A stretch of DNA of 64,000 nucleotides from Heterocephalus glaber (GCF_000247695.1 NW_004624801.1:5163869-5227868); one strand, 5' to 3'. Positions 32,504-44,224 are shown, counted from the first letter of the stretch. The notes: generated by a model from the letters alone, not told the origin. Program-made: numbers and translations.

Positions 32504-32854
32504 AACTTTTTTAAACAAGAGTATTACCTTAAAGAGTGGAGTCACAGGCATGAAGTCTGAAGGCACATACCTCAAGTCTCTTACAAAATGTAAAAAAAAT
32601 GTCATAATTTTTTTCAGGATCTTTCATATGCCATGCTGCTACCAATATGGCTCATGTCTACTTTTATGTCTCTGCCAAATACTCTGAAAGGCAATTAACT
32701 TTCAAGTTTAAGTGTTCTAGACAAGCCAACCAGCCCTTCAGAGTTGACAAGTTTTGCTAAAGTTAGCAACAAAAGGTCCTCAGTAAGCCGGGTATATTTG
32801 CATGGACAATGCAGTCATGAGAACTTCTAAATTACTTCAGAAAGATGCTAAGTA

Positions 32855-32928
32855 TGCCAGGTGCAGTGGTATATACCTGTACTCTCAGCTACTGGGGGCA
32901 ACACAGTAAGAATCCATCTCAAAAAGGA
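32855..32928 (+). repeat. B1 SINE with internal deletion
   Basis: GCCAGGTGCAGTGGTATATA; middle lost. Confidence 0.65.
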
Positions 32929-32937
32929 GAACAGAGG

Positions 32938-33024
32938 GCCGGGGATTTAGTTCAGTGGTTCCGCCGCCTGCCTCACAAGCACAAGGTCCCAAGTTCGATC
33001 CCCGGAACCAAAAAAAAAAAAAAA
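32938..33024 (+). repeat. ID SINE
   Basis: TSD GGAGAACAGA on both sides. Confidence 0.9.
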
Positions 33025-33284
33025 GGAGAACAGAAAAGGAAAATGTTCAATACTCAACATACTAAGTCTGTTTCATTCAAAACACCCAATTCATACCTCA
33101 GCAAAACCCTTTAAACATTATATAAAATATTTAGATCTCAAATCTCAGTCTTTGTATCAATCTCATCACTAAGCATAGTACCCTTCTTCACCTAGGAGAT
33201 ACTAAAAATTCACTGATAATTCACATCAAGGTATTAAATATGTAATTTTTAAGAATTCATCCAAATTCTATAACTATCATGTCA

Positions 33285-33815
33285 CATTCACATAAAAATG
33301 AAAAATAACTGACGAGATCTAACGGATATCGACCCAACATCAAAACATTCATCTCAAACACAGTAGAATATTTTCCAGGACAGATCATACAGTAGGCCAT
33401 AAAACAAGCCCCGGTAACTGTAAAGGGAATGAAATCACACAAAATATATATCTTTTTAAATTACAATGGAATTGGGCTGGAGATTTAGCTCAGTGGTTCC
33501 GCTGCCTGCCTCGCAAGCACAAGAACCCAAGTTCGATCCCCAGTACCAAAAAAAAAAACACCAAACAAAAACCAAAAAACAAAGTGATAAATTACAATGG
33601 AATTAAAATAGAGATCAATAACAAAAAATTCTGGGAAATTTACAAATATGTTAAAATCACACATGTTCCTAAATAACCAATAGGCCAAAGAAATAAAAAG
33701 GGAAATTAGAAAATACTTTGAAATGAATGAAAACAAAACTATATATCCAAAGGTATAACATGCAATTAAAGTGGGAAATCAGAGGGAAATGTTTAGCTGT
33801 AAATATATTAAAAGG
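33285..33815 (+). mobile_element. L1 ORF2 internal fragment
   Basis: The sequence resembles the L1 ORF2 stretch that reads, in related elements, as lists of Asn/Lys-rich codons around 'fssdhnaikleinnrk...nnl'. Recognisable DNA includes CAGTAGGCCATAAAACAAGC and AGGGAAATGTTTAGCTGTAA. The frame is broken throughout. A young ID at 33475-33589 interrupts it. Confidence 0.6.
33475..33589 (+). repeat. ID SINE inside an L1 fragment
   Basis: TSD AAATTACAATGGAATT on both sides; long ACC-interrupted A tail. Confidence 0.95.
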
Positions 33816-33823
33816 AAAAATGC

Positions 33824-33900
33824 GCCAGGCATGGTGGTAAATACCTATCATTCTGGCTACTCAGCAGACTGAGGGAATAGGATTGCCTGGGCTCAGGAGT
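33824..33900 (+). repeat. B1 SINE, 5' part
   Basis: GCCAGGCATGGTGGTAAATA; 3' part lost. Confidence 0.7.
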
Positions 33901-33936
33901 ACCATAACATATGTCCAATTAAGATTGGGTTGTAGG

Positions 33937-34025
33937 GGCTGGGGATTTAGCTTAGTGGTTCCAGTGCCTGCCTTGCAAGTGCAAGGTCCCGAGTTTGATC
34001 CCCGGTACCAAAAAAAAAAAAAAAA
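33937..34025 (+). repeat. ID SINE
   Basis: Full length with A16 tail. Confidence 0.9.
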
Positions 34026-35009
34026 TTGGGCTGCAATTATCTTTTGTGCATTAAAAAAAATCAAGTGCTAATAAAACTCTTTTATATTTAAAACTCAAAT
34101 CCAAAAGCAAATTATATAAGACTACCTTTTCATTAGTCTGCTTGAAGATATACAGATGAGAAGCATATTCTTTCTGCCAGGTTCTTAATATCTAATAGGG
34201 ATGAGGTGAAGTGTAGGAAAGAATATGCAGAAATATTATCCATAACATACAATATCAAATAAACTAATAGCTAAATTTGAAAATTATTACTAAAGATTTT
34301 AAAGGTAACAGCTGTTCAGGTGGGTAATAATTATGTTACCACCTCTAAGAAGGCAGATAAAGGCTCTTGAACAGATTATGACTGTCCCAAGTTTATGAAC
34401 AACTTAAAAGTCATGGTTCTTCTACACTAGTAACCTAAATTGAGAAGAAAATCAAACAAGTAATTAATTTCAAGGAAAGACTTGTAGGCTCTATCAGTTT
34501 CCACTTCTAGAATTAAGTGAGGCCATTAGTTACAAATTCAATTGGGTGGGTATCTCATATAGACTACATTAGCAAAACTTTTCAGAAAATTCACAAATTT
34601 CAGGTTCCATTCTGACTCAGCTTTAACGCGCAACTTTCAATAAAGTCTTAATCACTGATTTTCTCTAATAGCCTGGCATAGAAAGCCTTTGAGCTACTGC
34701 CATTTTCTAAAGTGGTACTGTACACTTAAATAGAAACCCTATTGGTCTCTGCAAAGATGAAGTGGCTGCTTACTTTCATTATTAAATTTCCAATTTGTTT
34801 TTCTTCCCCCCATCATACACAAAAAGTATATCGTAAAAGTAAGCTTGGATATATGCATTTTTTTCATGAAAGGTTACAGAACACCTGAATATTAGATAAC
34901 ACTTAATGATTTTAAGAAGAGGGTTTGCCATATAAATTTCCTAATCATGAATGAGGTTTACTTATTTAATTTCAAAAAAGTTTCTAGGCGACAGGAGGGA
35001 GTATCCTCA
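34026..35009. other. AT-rich intronic stretch, nothing recognised
   Basis: About 1 kb without SINEs between dense clusters. Confidence 0.5.
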
Positions 35010-35094
35010 ACTTTTTTTTTTGGTATGGGGATTGAACTCGGGACCTTGTGCTTCCAAGACAAGCACGATGCCACTGAGCTAAATACCCAGCCTA
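35010..35094 (-). repeat. ID SINE
   Basis: TSD AGGGAGTAT on both sides. Confidence 0.9.
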
Positions 35095-35159
35095 GGGAGT
35101 ATGATCTATTTCCTATAAGTCTAGTAGACATTTTAAAAAAGAATAAAGATACCTATTTG

Positions 35160-35244
35160 GTTTTTTTTTGGTACCGGGGATCGAACTCGGGTCCTTGCGC
35201 TTGCGCAGCAGGCAGCGAAACCACTGAGCTAAATCCCCAGACCC
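35160..35244 (-). repeat. ID SINE
   Basis: Flanks AGATACCTATTT and AGATACCTAATTT. Confidence 0.9.
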
Positions 35245-35322
35245 CAGATACCTAATTTTTTAAATAGATAATGGGTAACTTATAATAAAAGCAACTTGTA
35301 ATTTCAAATCTTCATCTCAAAT

Positions 35323-35396
35323 TTTTTGGGGTACTGAATTTGGGACCTTTTGCTTGCAAGGCACGTTGCAGAACCACTGAGCTAATCCCCAGCCCT
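35323..35396 (-). repeat. ID SINE
   Basis: Slightly shortened at the B box. Confidence 0.8.
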
Positions 35397-35405
35397 TAAA
35401 GTTTT

Positions 35406-35464
35406 TGTTTTTTGGTACTTGGGGTTGAACTCAAGGGCTTCATACTGAGCTACATCTCCAGCCT
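35406..35464 (-). repeat. Old ID half of a composite
   Basis: Deleted in the middle; paired with the B1 at 35493. Confidence 0.6.
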
Positions 35465-35492
35465 GTCTGTCTGTCTGTCTATCTATCTATGA
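35462..35492. repeat. (TGTC)n(TATC)n microsatellite
   Basis: CTGTCTGTCTGTCTGTC then TATCTATCTAT, between an old ID and an old B1. Confidence 0.85.
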
Positions 35493-35603
35493 GAGGGGCT
35501 TGCTAATAAGTCACTAAATTGGCACCCTGGGCTTGAATTTGTGATCCTCCTGCCTTCACCTACCAGAGTGATGGGATCAGAGGCGTTTGTCACCACTTCT
35601 GGT
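35493..35603 (-). repeat. Old B1 SINE of a composite
   Basis: GCACCCTGGGCTTGAATTTG to GTTTGTCACCACTTCTGG. Confidence 0.7.
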
Positions 35604-35617
35604 TTAACTTTACTTTC

Positions 35618-35705
35618 TTTTTTTTTTTTATTGGTACCAGGGATCGAACTTGGACCTTGAGCTTGCAAGGCAGGCACTGGCACCAATGAGCTAAATCCCC
35701 AGCCC
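35618..35705 (-). repeat. ID SINE
   Basis: Third of five ID copies packed in 35010-35824, all in one orientation. Confidence 0.9.
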
Positions 35706-35736
35706 TCCTTTCTTCTTTTTTTTCATTTGTTTAGTT

Positions 35737-35824
35737 TTTTTGTTGTTGTTGTTATCGGGGATCAAATTCGGGTCCTCGCACTTGAGAGGCAGGCGGCAGA
35801 ACCACTGAGCTAAATCCCCGGCCC
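35737..35824 (-). repeat. ID SINE
   Basis: Tail of GTT units in place of pure T. Confidence 0.85.
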
Positions 35825-36046
35825 TTTCTTTTTTTTTTTAAAATACATTTTTTCCCCTTACTTTCCAAAGCCAAACACTTTACAAAAGCTGACACAGATA
35901 AAAATCCAGATAAATAGATCCAGATAAAAATTGAAAAAAGACAAACAAGTATAAAAAAACCACCTCTGTAATTTGGCTATATCAGTAATTCTGATCTAGT
36001 TTGTAAACTGATTTAAGTCAGAAGTGGACACATAAAGTACATTACT

Positions 36047-36135
36047 GGGCCGGGGATATTTAGCTCAGTGGTTCCACCACTTGCCTCGCAAGCACAAGGA
36101 CCCGAGTTCGATCCCCAGTACCAAAAAAAAAAAAA
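36047..36135 (+). repeat. ID SINE
   Basis: TSD AAAGTACATTACT on both sides. Confidence 0.95.
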
Positions 36136-37509
36136 GAAAGTACATTACTTACATAACAGGTACAAGGGAAAGATAAGCCAGCTATAACCAGAAATCTGAG
36201 CAGCAAAATCAGTTTTATCCTCATCTATTCATTTATAAAGAGCTGAGTATATCTCTGGTTTACAATTATATATTCCACACGAAGTATAGATCAATAGTGG
36301 TCCCAGATAATGTAGAACAAGTGGTACTGCTTGCACCAAGAAGAATCTTAATATGAAAAGAATTTGCTCCAGGAAGTTGTGCCTATTCATTTTTCTTTTT
36401 CTTGTAAGAAATCAAAATAGGCCCTAAAATGTTTGTTGACTTTTAAACTGACATCTGGAAAACTACTGTAGTGCTTTTGTTTTTATGGCCTGATTACAAA
36501 ATTAATACATGCTGGTAAAAATATCCATTATAGAACTGCTTGCCATAGAAAGTGGAAGCTCTGCATAATCCCAACATCCAGATGCACTGCAATGTACATG
36601 AGTATACGTGAGGAGGTTTCACTATCTTACTCTACTTTCTTCTCAAAAGCCTTCAGCATGTGAAGCATAAACTAAACAAAGTCTGTATGTCTTCTCATTT
36701 TTTTCCACACCTGAATGAGCATGGATGACCTTCCTTCAGAAGACATTCATCTAGTTCAAAGGAGAAAAAACTGAATTAAAATTATAGCATTTATTGGGCT
36801 AGGGATTTAGCTCAGTGGTTCCACCGCCTGCCACGCAAGTGCAAAGTCCCAAGTTTGATCCCCGGTACCAAAAAAGAAACAAAAACAAAACAAAACAAAA
36901 ACTGCGGCATTATCTATGAATATAAACCAAATTTCCCTGGTATCATAATTACTCATTAATTTCAACTCCTGGCAGAGCTCTAAAGCAAATTAATCACCTG
37001 AAAGAACAGCATGAAATAACATGTACATCAGAAAAAAATACATGAAACATCTTAAATAACAAAGATGTTTAAGATTTCACCAATTTGGTTACCACAGTCC
37101 TATAAAACACTGTCAAGCTTTGAAATAATGTTCTTTTGAAAAAGAAGACTAGAGAATGAAGCAAACATTAGCCAAGCTATTATTATGTATTCTGACTAGA
37201 GTTTATGGCCCATTTGCATTTAACTATCTTAAGTAGGAAACCATTTGTTCAGTCCTTTTGGACAACAGGGAAACATAAGTATCAAAACATCCCTTGAGAT
37301 TATGAACCAACTTATTAATAGAAACAAGCGAAACATCCAACTAATAGGGCAACAGTCAAGACAATTATAGAACATTACCTTGATATATTAGATAACTGTT
37401 AAATATAATTAGCAAAACTAATATGGAACATAACATGTTATAGTATTATTAAGTCCCTTACAATACTACATTATAAAAATGTACACATAGTGACAAAGCT
37501 TAAAGAAGA
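36136..37509. other. AT-rich intronic stretch with a single ID
   Basis: Apart from the ID at 36797 I see nothing identifiable. Confidence 0.45.
36797..36900 (+). repeat. ID SINE
   Basis: Tail of CAAAA units. Confidence 0.9.
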
Positions 37510-37595
37510 TCTGAGCTGGCCATAGTGGGGGATCTCAGCTACTTAGGCCAGGAACAGAGATCCAACTTAGTAAGATCCTGCCTCAAAATAAAAAT
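37510..37595 (+). repeat. Old B1 SINE of a composite
   Basis: GAGCTGGCCATAGTGGGGGA; shortened. Confidence 0.65.
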
Positions 37596-37596
37596 G

Positions 37597-37665
37597 GCTG
37601 TGGGTGGAGCTTGGTGGTAGAGCACTCCTGGGTTCAATCCCCAATACTGGAAAAAAAAAAAAGCT
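37597..37665 (+). repeat. Old ID half of a composite
   Basis: GGTGGTAGAGCACTCCTGGG, after the B1 at 37510. Confidence 0.65.
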
Positions 37666-37692
37666 GACTGTCAAACTAAAGAGTAAATTAGC

Positions 37693-37845
37693 TGCCAGGC
37701 ACAGTGGAGCACGCCTGCAGTCCCAACACTCAGGAGGCTGAGGCAGGAGTATCCCCACGAACTCGAGACCAGCCTGGGGTACATAGTTCAGGGCCAGCCT
37801 GAACTACAAAGGGAGACCTTGCCTCAAAAGAACCAAAAAATATTT
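37693..37845 (+). repeat. B1 SINE with internal duplication
   Basis: GACCAGCCTGGGGTACATAG and GGCCAGCCTGAACTACAAAG. Confidence 0.9.
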
Positions 37846-38178
37846 AAAACTTTTTAAAAGAAATTAAGAGTAGATTAATTGAAAATAAAAGCAATTATCA
37901 AGGTGAAGGGGAAAACTTTCAATATTTTACTGCTAATAATTAGTAACTGTTTTGAGAAAAATGTTAAATAGAAATTCTAGGAACCGCTGCTAGATATAAG
38001 ACGGAGGCAGACTAAGCTTTCCTGCAAAGCAAAAGACACATACTGAGGCATTATTTACAGCATCCTAATGATTTTGGAAGTTGTTTGGGGAAAATACGCC
38101 TATTCTAGTCTTGAAACCAAAGGGAATGGTCTCCCAGGGGTCCTCACTGAGCGCACTCATAGAAATGAAAGAGTCCTT

Positions 38179-38279
38179 GGGCTGGGGATTTAGCTCAGTG
38201 GTTCCAATGCCTGCTCCACAAATGTAAGGACCCAACTTCAATCCCTGGTACCAAAAAAAAAAAAAAAAAAAAAAAAAAA
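38179..38279 (+). repeat. ID SINE
   Basis: Long A tail (about 29 A); flanks AAAGAGTCCTT and GAAGAGTCCTT. Confidence 0.9.
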
Positions 38280-38324
38280 TGAAGAGTCCTTAATACTTAA
38301 TATTCTTACAGTAAAGACCATGAT

Positions 38325-38382
38325 CTGCCTTGCAAGTGCAAGGACCCAAGTTCGATCCCTGGTACCAAAAAAAAAAAAAAAA
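38325..38382 (+). repeat. 5'-truncated ID SINE
   Basis: Begins CTGCCTTGCAAGTGC, with A17 tail; TSD ACCATGAT at 38317-38324 and 38383-38390. Confidence 0.85.
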
Positions 38383-38679
38383 ACCATGATGAGCTCTGCC
38401 CAAGGATGTTTTTAAAAACATCTTACTATTAGCCAATAGCACAATCTCAAAGCTTCATTTAGCAAAAAACTGTGAAAGCATCCCTCACCCACAGGTACAC
38501 ACTTCTGTCTTTAGGTTTAATCCTGACAGACTACAGACGTGCAAGAACGGAAAAAAACCTATAGTTCAGACAATCCTACAACTATACTATACTAGGTTTT
38601 CAGCTGAGCTGTAGGACAGTTTAAACAGTTCTGAATTTAAAGTAATAGCAGATAAGCACTTCCCATTTATTTTCTTTCT

Positions 38680-39240
38680 TTTTTTTTTTTTAGTTCTTTT
38701 ATTGGTACATTTTAGGTATACAATTCATTTACATTTATCATTGGGTGCTTGTACCTGTACATGATACATCTTGTTTCTTATTTTTTCCCCATTACCTGTG
38801 CGTCCTTCCCTATTTACACAGACAGCATTTCCATTTTTTTTTCTTTTCTCATAGTTTTTCCTTTTCCTCTTTTCCTTTCCCCTTCCCCTCCCTTCACCCC
38901 TTTGTCTTTGGACCTTTTTTCCTATTTCAAATTATCAATCATTCATTTTAATCATTTTAACCCTTGTTTACACTATCAGTTTCTCACACTAGAGAAACTA
39001 TTTGGTATTTACACGTGTCCTATTTATTGCACTTAAAAGTATGGCCTCAATATGCATCCATTTAGCTATAAATGACTCTAGTTTTTGATTCTTTATGGCT
39101 GAGTAGTACTCCATTTTATAAAAAAACCCACATTTTCTTTATCCAGTTTCCAGCTGATGGGCACTTGGGCTGCTTCCAAGCTTTAGCTATTACAAACTGT
39201 GCCGCTATGAGGGAGCAATTCCCATTGATTATGGGCTGAA
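38680..39240 (-). mobile_element. L1 3' end, minus strand
   Basis: Read from the minus strand, 39240-39060 matches the end of ORF2 (ATGGAGTACTACTCAGCCAT), and the pyrimidine-rich 38830-38910 matches the L1 3' UTR. It ends in a T-run (38679-38692) that is the poly(A) tail. It belongs to the same L1 lineage as the 22330 copy. Confidence 0.8.
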
Positions 39241-39314
39241 TCATGTAACTTAATGTCCCTGATTGACCATCTCTTATCAAAAATTGTATACCTGAATAAC
39301 ATTAATAAAAGTAA

Positions 39315-39430
39315 TAGCCAATGTGGTGGTGTATGCCTGTAATCCCAGCACTCTGGGAGGCTGAAGCACGAGGATTCTAAGTCCCAGCCTAGCCTGGGCA
39401 ACTTAAGAGAGACCCTATCTCAAATTTTAT
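39315..39430 (+). repeat. B1 SINE of a composite
   Basis: AGCCAATGTGGTGGTGTATG; followed by the ID at 39440. Confidence 0.8.
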
Positions 39431-39439
39431 TTTTAAAAA

Positions 39440-39505
39440 AGCTGGGAATGTAGCTCAATGGAAAGGCCCTGGTTTCAGTCCCCAGTACGGCAAAACACAA
39501 AAAAG
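39440..39505 (+). repeat. Old ID half of a composite
   Basis: After the B1 at 39318. Confidence 0.65.
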
Positions 39506-39512
39506 CAAAACA

Positions 39513-39665
39513 AAGCCAGGCGTGGCGGCACAAACCTGTGATCCCAGCACTGGGAAGGCTGAGGCAGGAGGATAGCCATGAGTTTGAGGCCAGCCTAGGT
39601 AGGATAGGCTAACTGTGAGTTCAATTAAGGCCAGCCTGGACTACACAGTGAGACCTGAGACACAC
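39513..39665 (+). repeat. B1 SINE with internal duplication
   Basis: AGCCAGGCGTGGCGGCACAA; tail is C-rich. Confidence 0.9.
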
Positions 39666-39999
39666 CCCGCCCCTGCCCCCCCCCCAAACCACATTAACCA
39701 GGTTAAACCCCAGGCATTAAAGAAACAAACCAACCCTTGAGCAAAACACTCTAACTTCTTGGGCTATCTTTCATAGTAAATTAGATGAAAAATGTTTATT
39801 AGAATATAATTTTACTGTTTTAATAAGACACACACATGTGCTCTTTTAAAAGTAAAGTAACCCAGGAGAGTACAAAGGAACAACAAAAAAGCCACCTGAA
39901 ATCTAGTCACTTGGAGACAACAACTACTGGGGGGAGGGGGGTGGATTCAGAAAGAAGCCTGTGTATTTTACTATAAACAAAGAGAAAAAGCAATGCTTC

Positions 40000-40145
40000 C
40001 TCAATGGGCTCTTTTCTAATCAGCCTAGGTTTGAAGCCTAACTTGGGAACTTTGGTAAATTATGTGACATAAACCCCAGGTTTCTTGCCCATAAAATGGA
40101 GATAATAGTATTTGTCTTTAGAAGGGTAATATGAGGATTAAAAAA
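40000..40145 (+). repeat. MIR SINE
   Basis: GTAAATTATGTGACATAAACC, then CTTGCCCATAAAATGGAGAT and ATATGAGGATTAAAAA. Confidence 0.65.
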
Positions 40146-40154
40146 CAGCACAAG

Positions 40155-40285
40155 TGCTGGGCATGGTGGCACACACCTGTGGAGGCTGAGGCAGGAGGAT
40201 TGCCCGGAGTTTGAGGCCAGCCTGGGCTACATAGTGAATTTAAGGCCAGTCTGAACTACACAGTGGGACCCGGTCTCCAAAAGAA
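40155..40285 (+). repeat. B1 SINE with internal duplication
   Basis: GCTGGGCATGGTGGCACACA; left arm shortened. Confidence 0.85.
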
Positions 40286-40691
40286 ATGTACAAATAAAAT
40301 ATTTAGCTTAGTGCAAGAGTTCACTAAGCATTCAATACATTATATTATGACTTATAAGAAGAGGACTCATTTAAATATTCTCCTGTACAAATGCAGACAG
40401 TATTCCGTGTTGACAGTTATGTCAACACCATACCCTCCACAGTATTTCATTAAATAAGCACTGTAATATACTATTACTGATGGAGGGTTTGGGGTTTTTT
40501 TGGAGAGTTTTATTTTTGTAATATGGCAACTTTAGCTTTTTGAAAATGCCCCCTTTCACAAATTTTAACACCTGTGAAATTCATCTCATAATTGGCAGAA
40601 AATGTTTTTCCTGAGTGGCCCACAGATACACAGAAATAAACATCCTTATGTCTACATTTTTAAATATATTCAAGAACTTTCTTAGAATGAA

Positions 40692-40787
40692 TTTTTTTTT
40701 TTTTTTTTGGTACTGAGGATCCAACTTGGGTCCTTGCGCTTGCTTGCGCAGCAGGCGGCAAAACCACTGAGCTAAATCCCCGGCCCC
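40692..40787 (-). repeat. ID SINE
   Basis: TSD TAGAATGAATT; has an extra GCTT unit in GCGCTTGCTTGCGC. Confidence 0.9.
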
Positions 40788-40988
40788 TAGAATGAATTCT
40801 TAAAAGTATAATTATTATGTTCTGATACATATCTCCAAGCCACCACTGGCACTAGGACAAACACCACAGACACAGGCAGGCAGTACCCATGTCCTCACAC
40901 CTTAGCCAACAGGGGACAGAGGTCACTCTATCATTTTGCTAATCTCATACATAAAATGACTTCTTTTTATTTACATTTGTTTGCGGGT

Positions 40989-41044
40989 TTTTTTTTTGGA
41001 ACTGGGGATTAAACTCGGGATCTTGCACTTGTGAGGCAGGCAGC
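40989..41044 (-). repeat. ID SINE lacking its 5' part
   Basis: Ends at CAGGCAGCAG and meets the B1 at 41055. Confidence 0.75.
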
Positions 41045-41054
41045 AGTGTATTGT

Positions 41055-41185
41055 TTTGTTTTGAGACAGGGGTCTTGCTAGCATGTAGGTCAGGCTGGCC
41101 TTGAACTAACTATGTAGCCCAGGCTGGCCTCAAACTCAAGGCAATCCTCCTGCCTCAGCCTCCTGAGTGCTGGGACTACAAATGT
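41055..41185 (-). repeat. B1 SINE with internal duplication
   Basis: CAGGCTGGCCTTGAACTAAC and CAGGCTGGCCTCAAACTCAA. Confidence 0.9.
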
Positions 41186-41324
41186 GGACTGAAAGAAACT
41201 TATTTTAGGGAGGAAGTCCAATAAATCACTCAATAGGTACAATGCCTGAGCGGTGAAAAAAGCAGAATTACTGCATCTCTGGCTTACATACCTGACAGAT
41301 AAGGAGTCTAAACGTATTGTAGAG

Positions 41325-41520
41325 GGTCCACTGCAGCCAGACATAAGATCAATTCCCAGCTTTGCCACATGCTGCTGTGTGAACCTGAGCAAGTCTTAAC
41401 CTTTGAGCCTGTTTGTGCACTTTTAAGATGGGCCAGTAGTGTCAATTTTTCAGTACCCAAGAAGACTAGAAGAGTGTGACTCAGTAGCACAGTAAATGCT
41501 CCATAAATGGTAGCTATTCA
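41325..41520 (+). repeat. MIR SINE
   Basis: CTGCTGTGTGAACCTGAGCA followed by AACCTTTGAGCCTGTTTGTG and, at the end, GTAAATGCTCCATAAATGGT. Confidence 0.65.
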
Positions 41521-42362
41521 ATGGTTACTTCAATCTATGGCTTTACGGAAGTAAAACAGGAAAGACCCCAAAAGATCACTGTATTTCCTTACTCATTTCT
41601 TTCTCCAAAAGGGGGAAGACTGATCCTCAGCCAGTCCCCTCCAGTCTTGCACAGGAACTGAAAGTTCATTCTCAGCACCTATATGGAAATAGTCCACTCA
41701 GCTGACAAAACGAATATAGTAAAAAAGACAAAAGTTATTTGCTTTCAGAAAACCCAGTCTTCACTTCTTAAAGATTAAACGAATCTTTAGTCAGAAAGAC
41801 TGACAAGAATTCTTATCAATAAATGCTTCTACAAAGAATACTGATACTGGAATTTTTAAATAGTACAGAAAAATACCCCTAACTCAAAGCTCAGCTGTTG
41901 CTTCTTTAAAAAAAAAATACCCCTACCTCTCACTTCTTGAGACTGGATCCCTCAAACACCTGAAACGAGATCCACACGCTGAAACTCAGGACTTTTTGCT
42001 GCAATGAAAGCTGCAATCAACCAAACCAGGGTTCAGCTCGCAAAGATCATAATCAATGTTCATCCTTTGCTCAGTTACATAGGAAACATACTCAAATGCC
42101 ACCACATGATATGTAGAAATCCCAGGATTTTTCCTTTCAGTATCTCTCAATCATCCTCTTATTTCATTCCCAATACCCAATACCTATGCAGGTGCTTAGC
42201 TTGCACCCCGACTATAGCAACCTTCAGCCTCAGGCCTCCAGGCCTGCCTTCTTGCAATCCATTATGCACAGGAGATTTTCTTCATCAGCTAAAAACCTTC
42301 CGAGACTTCTTAGGGACCAGATCAAACTCAGGATTTTTCTTACCTGACTCCAATTTCACCTT

Positions 42363-42453
42363 TGGGGGGGGGGGGGCTGTGCTGGGGATCGAACTCGGGA
42401 CCTTGCGCTTGCAAGGCAGGCGCCAGAACCACTGAGCTAAATCCCTGGCCCTC
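42363..42453 (-). repeat. ID SINE left of the gap
   Basis: Has a G-run in place of the T tail; same as the copy at 42711. Confidence 0.9.
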
Positions 42454-42553
42454 NNNNNNNNNNNNNNNNNNNNNNNNNNNNNNNNNNNNNNNNNNNNNNN
42501 NNNNNNNNNNNNNNNNNNNNNNNNNNNNNNNNNNNNNNNNNNNNNNNNNNNNN
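42454..42553. other. Assembly gap (100 N) between duplicated flanks
   Basis: Sequence 42213-42453 reappears at 42554-42795 directly after the gap, including the same ID SINE. See findings. Confidence 0.95.
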
Positions 42554-42710
42554 CTATAGCAACCTTCAGCCTCAGGCCTCCAGGCCTGCCTTCTTGCAAT
42601 CCATTATGCACAGGAGATTTTCTTCATCAGCTAAAAACCTTCCGAGACCCCTTAGGCCAGCACAGCTTCTTTGTGTGAATTGGAAGACAGTCCAACTTCA
42701 CCTTTGGGCG

Positions 42711-42795
42711 GGGGGGGGCTGTGCTGGGGATCGAACTCGGGACCTTGCGCTTGCAAGGCAGGCGCCAGAACCACTGAGCTAAATCCCTGGCCCTC
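42711..42795 (-). repeat. ID SINE right of the gap
   Basis: Same body as the copy at 42363, G-run length differs. Confidence 0.9.
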
Positions 42796-43060
42796 ACCTT
42801 TTTTATTTGATCACAGTCTAAATCCTCACATGGCAGTCTAGAACCTTACTGTTGCCTTCCTATCCCAAACAACCAGCATAACTTCCCCTACCCTAAATGT
42901 CCTCTCTTCTCTTCACCAAGCCGTCTGGACCATCTCACAGGGCAAAATTCAAATCCCAACTCTTGCACACATACTTCCCTCTGACGCCAGCTCTTACCAG
43001 CCTCTTGCTTTCCTGAATTCCTCTAGCAATTACAGTGTATAACACAACTCTAACAGTCCA
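42796..43060 (+). repeat. Probable L2 fragment
   Basis: Pyrimidine-rich unique-looking sequence with L2-like wording (CAGCTCTTACCAGCCTCTTG). Weak match by eye. Confidence 0.35.
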
Positions 43061-43074
43061 TGAAATATCAGTTC

Positions 43075-43330
43075 ACTACTGAGAAAGAACAATTGTGTGA
43101 TCTTGGATAGATCATTTAACCTCTGCAGACCACAACTTCTTCATGTGTAATATGATAAAAGTCTAAGTTAAGACATTTTTTTTTTGTGCCGGGGATCAAA
43201 CTCGGGACCTTAGGCTTGCGAGGCAGGCTCCGGAACCACTGAACTAAATCCCCGGGCCTAGTTAAGACATTTTTAAAGGTCTTTTCCATTCTACAAAACC
43301 TATAAATATACTGCTTTGTACTGTTTCACA
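43075..43330 (+). repeat. MIR SINE
   Basis: MIR core: TGTGTGATCTTGGATAGATC, ATTTAACCTCTGCAGACC, CTTCATGTGTAATATG. Interrupted by a young ID at 43172-43258. Confidence 0.7.
43172..43258 (-). repeat. ID SINE inside a MIR
   Basis: TSD AGTTAAGACATTTTT on both sides. Confidence 0.9.
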
Positions 43331-43779
43331 TATTAATCTCATCTCTTACAAGATTTTAGAGCTGCCAAAGGAACAAAGTACATTTTACAGTTCTCCAATT
43401 CTCAAAGCAATTGATCCCAGGATCTGGCTCAAGGAAGTGCTCAGTAAGTGTGACACTGAAATAGGCCAAGCAGCACCAAGGACAAGATGACACTGCAAAG
43501 AGCCAAAAGTAACACGAGACCTATTTCTCAAGTAGATTCAGGAAGCTGTAAAGGTAGTGAGTCCCCATCAGAGAAGACACCCAGGTGATGCAGGCAGGGG
43601 TGGTTCTCTTCTAGAGCTGAAGCAAGCAGGAAGCCAGCTCTAGAATGGAATGAGCACAGGTTTAAAGTTCTTTTAATTGCTATGCAGCACTATCTGCCAC
43701 ACATTCACCCCTACATAGCAGCTCCAACTTAGGTAAACTCAGGCAGTTTTATATGACCTGGGGAGACTATTCAGGGTTT

Positions 43780-43862
43780 TTTGTTTTTTAGTACTCAGAA
43801 ACAAATCCAGACCTTGCCAATGCTAAGGCAAGTTCTCTTACCACTAAGCTACATCCCCAACC
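43780..43862 (-). repeat. Old ID SINE
   Basis: Diverged (ACTAAGCTACATCCCCAACC). Confidence 0.6.
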
Positions 43863-43976
43863 TGTTATTCAGGAGTCTTGTCAGTGGAAAACTGTGGGAC
43901 CATCTCAAGCCTGTGCTACTTTTAACAAGGGGGAATATTAAGTGGATTTTTAGCCATGCAAGAATTGAAGCCTGCA

Positions 43977-44067
43977 GGGCTGGGGATTTAGCTCAGTGGT
44001 TTCGCAGCCTGCTGCACAAGCTCAAGGACCTGAGTTCGATCCCCAGTACCAAAAAAAAAAAAAAAAA
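43977..44067 (+). repeat. ID SINE with 17-bp TSD
   Basis: TSD AAGAATTGAAGCCTGCA at 43960-43976 and again after the A tail. Confidence 0.95.
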
Positions 44068-44224
44068 AAGAATTGAAGCCTGCAAGAGAAGCAAGTCCTT
44101 CCATTTTAAAGCCCCAGTGCCTTTCCCTTACTTCATCAAGAAAACCACAGGCTTATATAAGGGGAAAGTAGCAAAAACCTCTCATCTCAGTAGCAGGTCA
44201 ATGAATAGACAAAAAGTAAGTAAA

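Noticed and set aside
42004..42435. 143-residue open frame
   Set aside because: Ends within an ID SINE, sits next to the duplicated gap flank, and has no recognisable domain.
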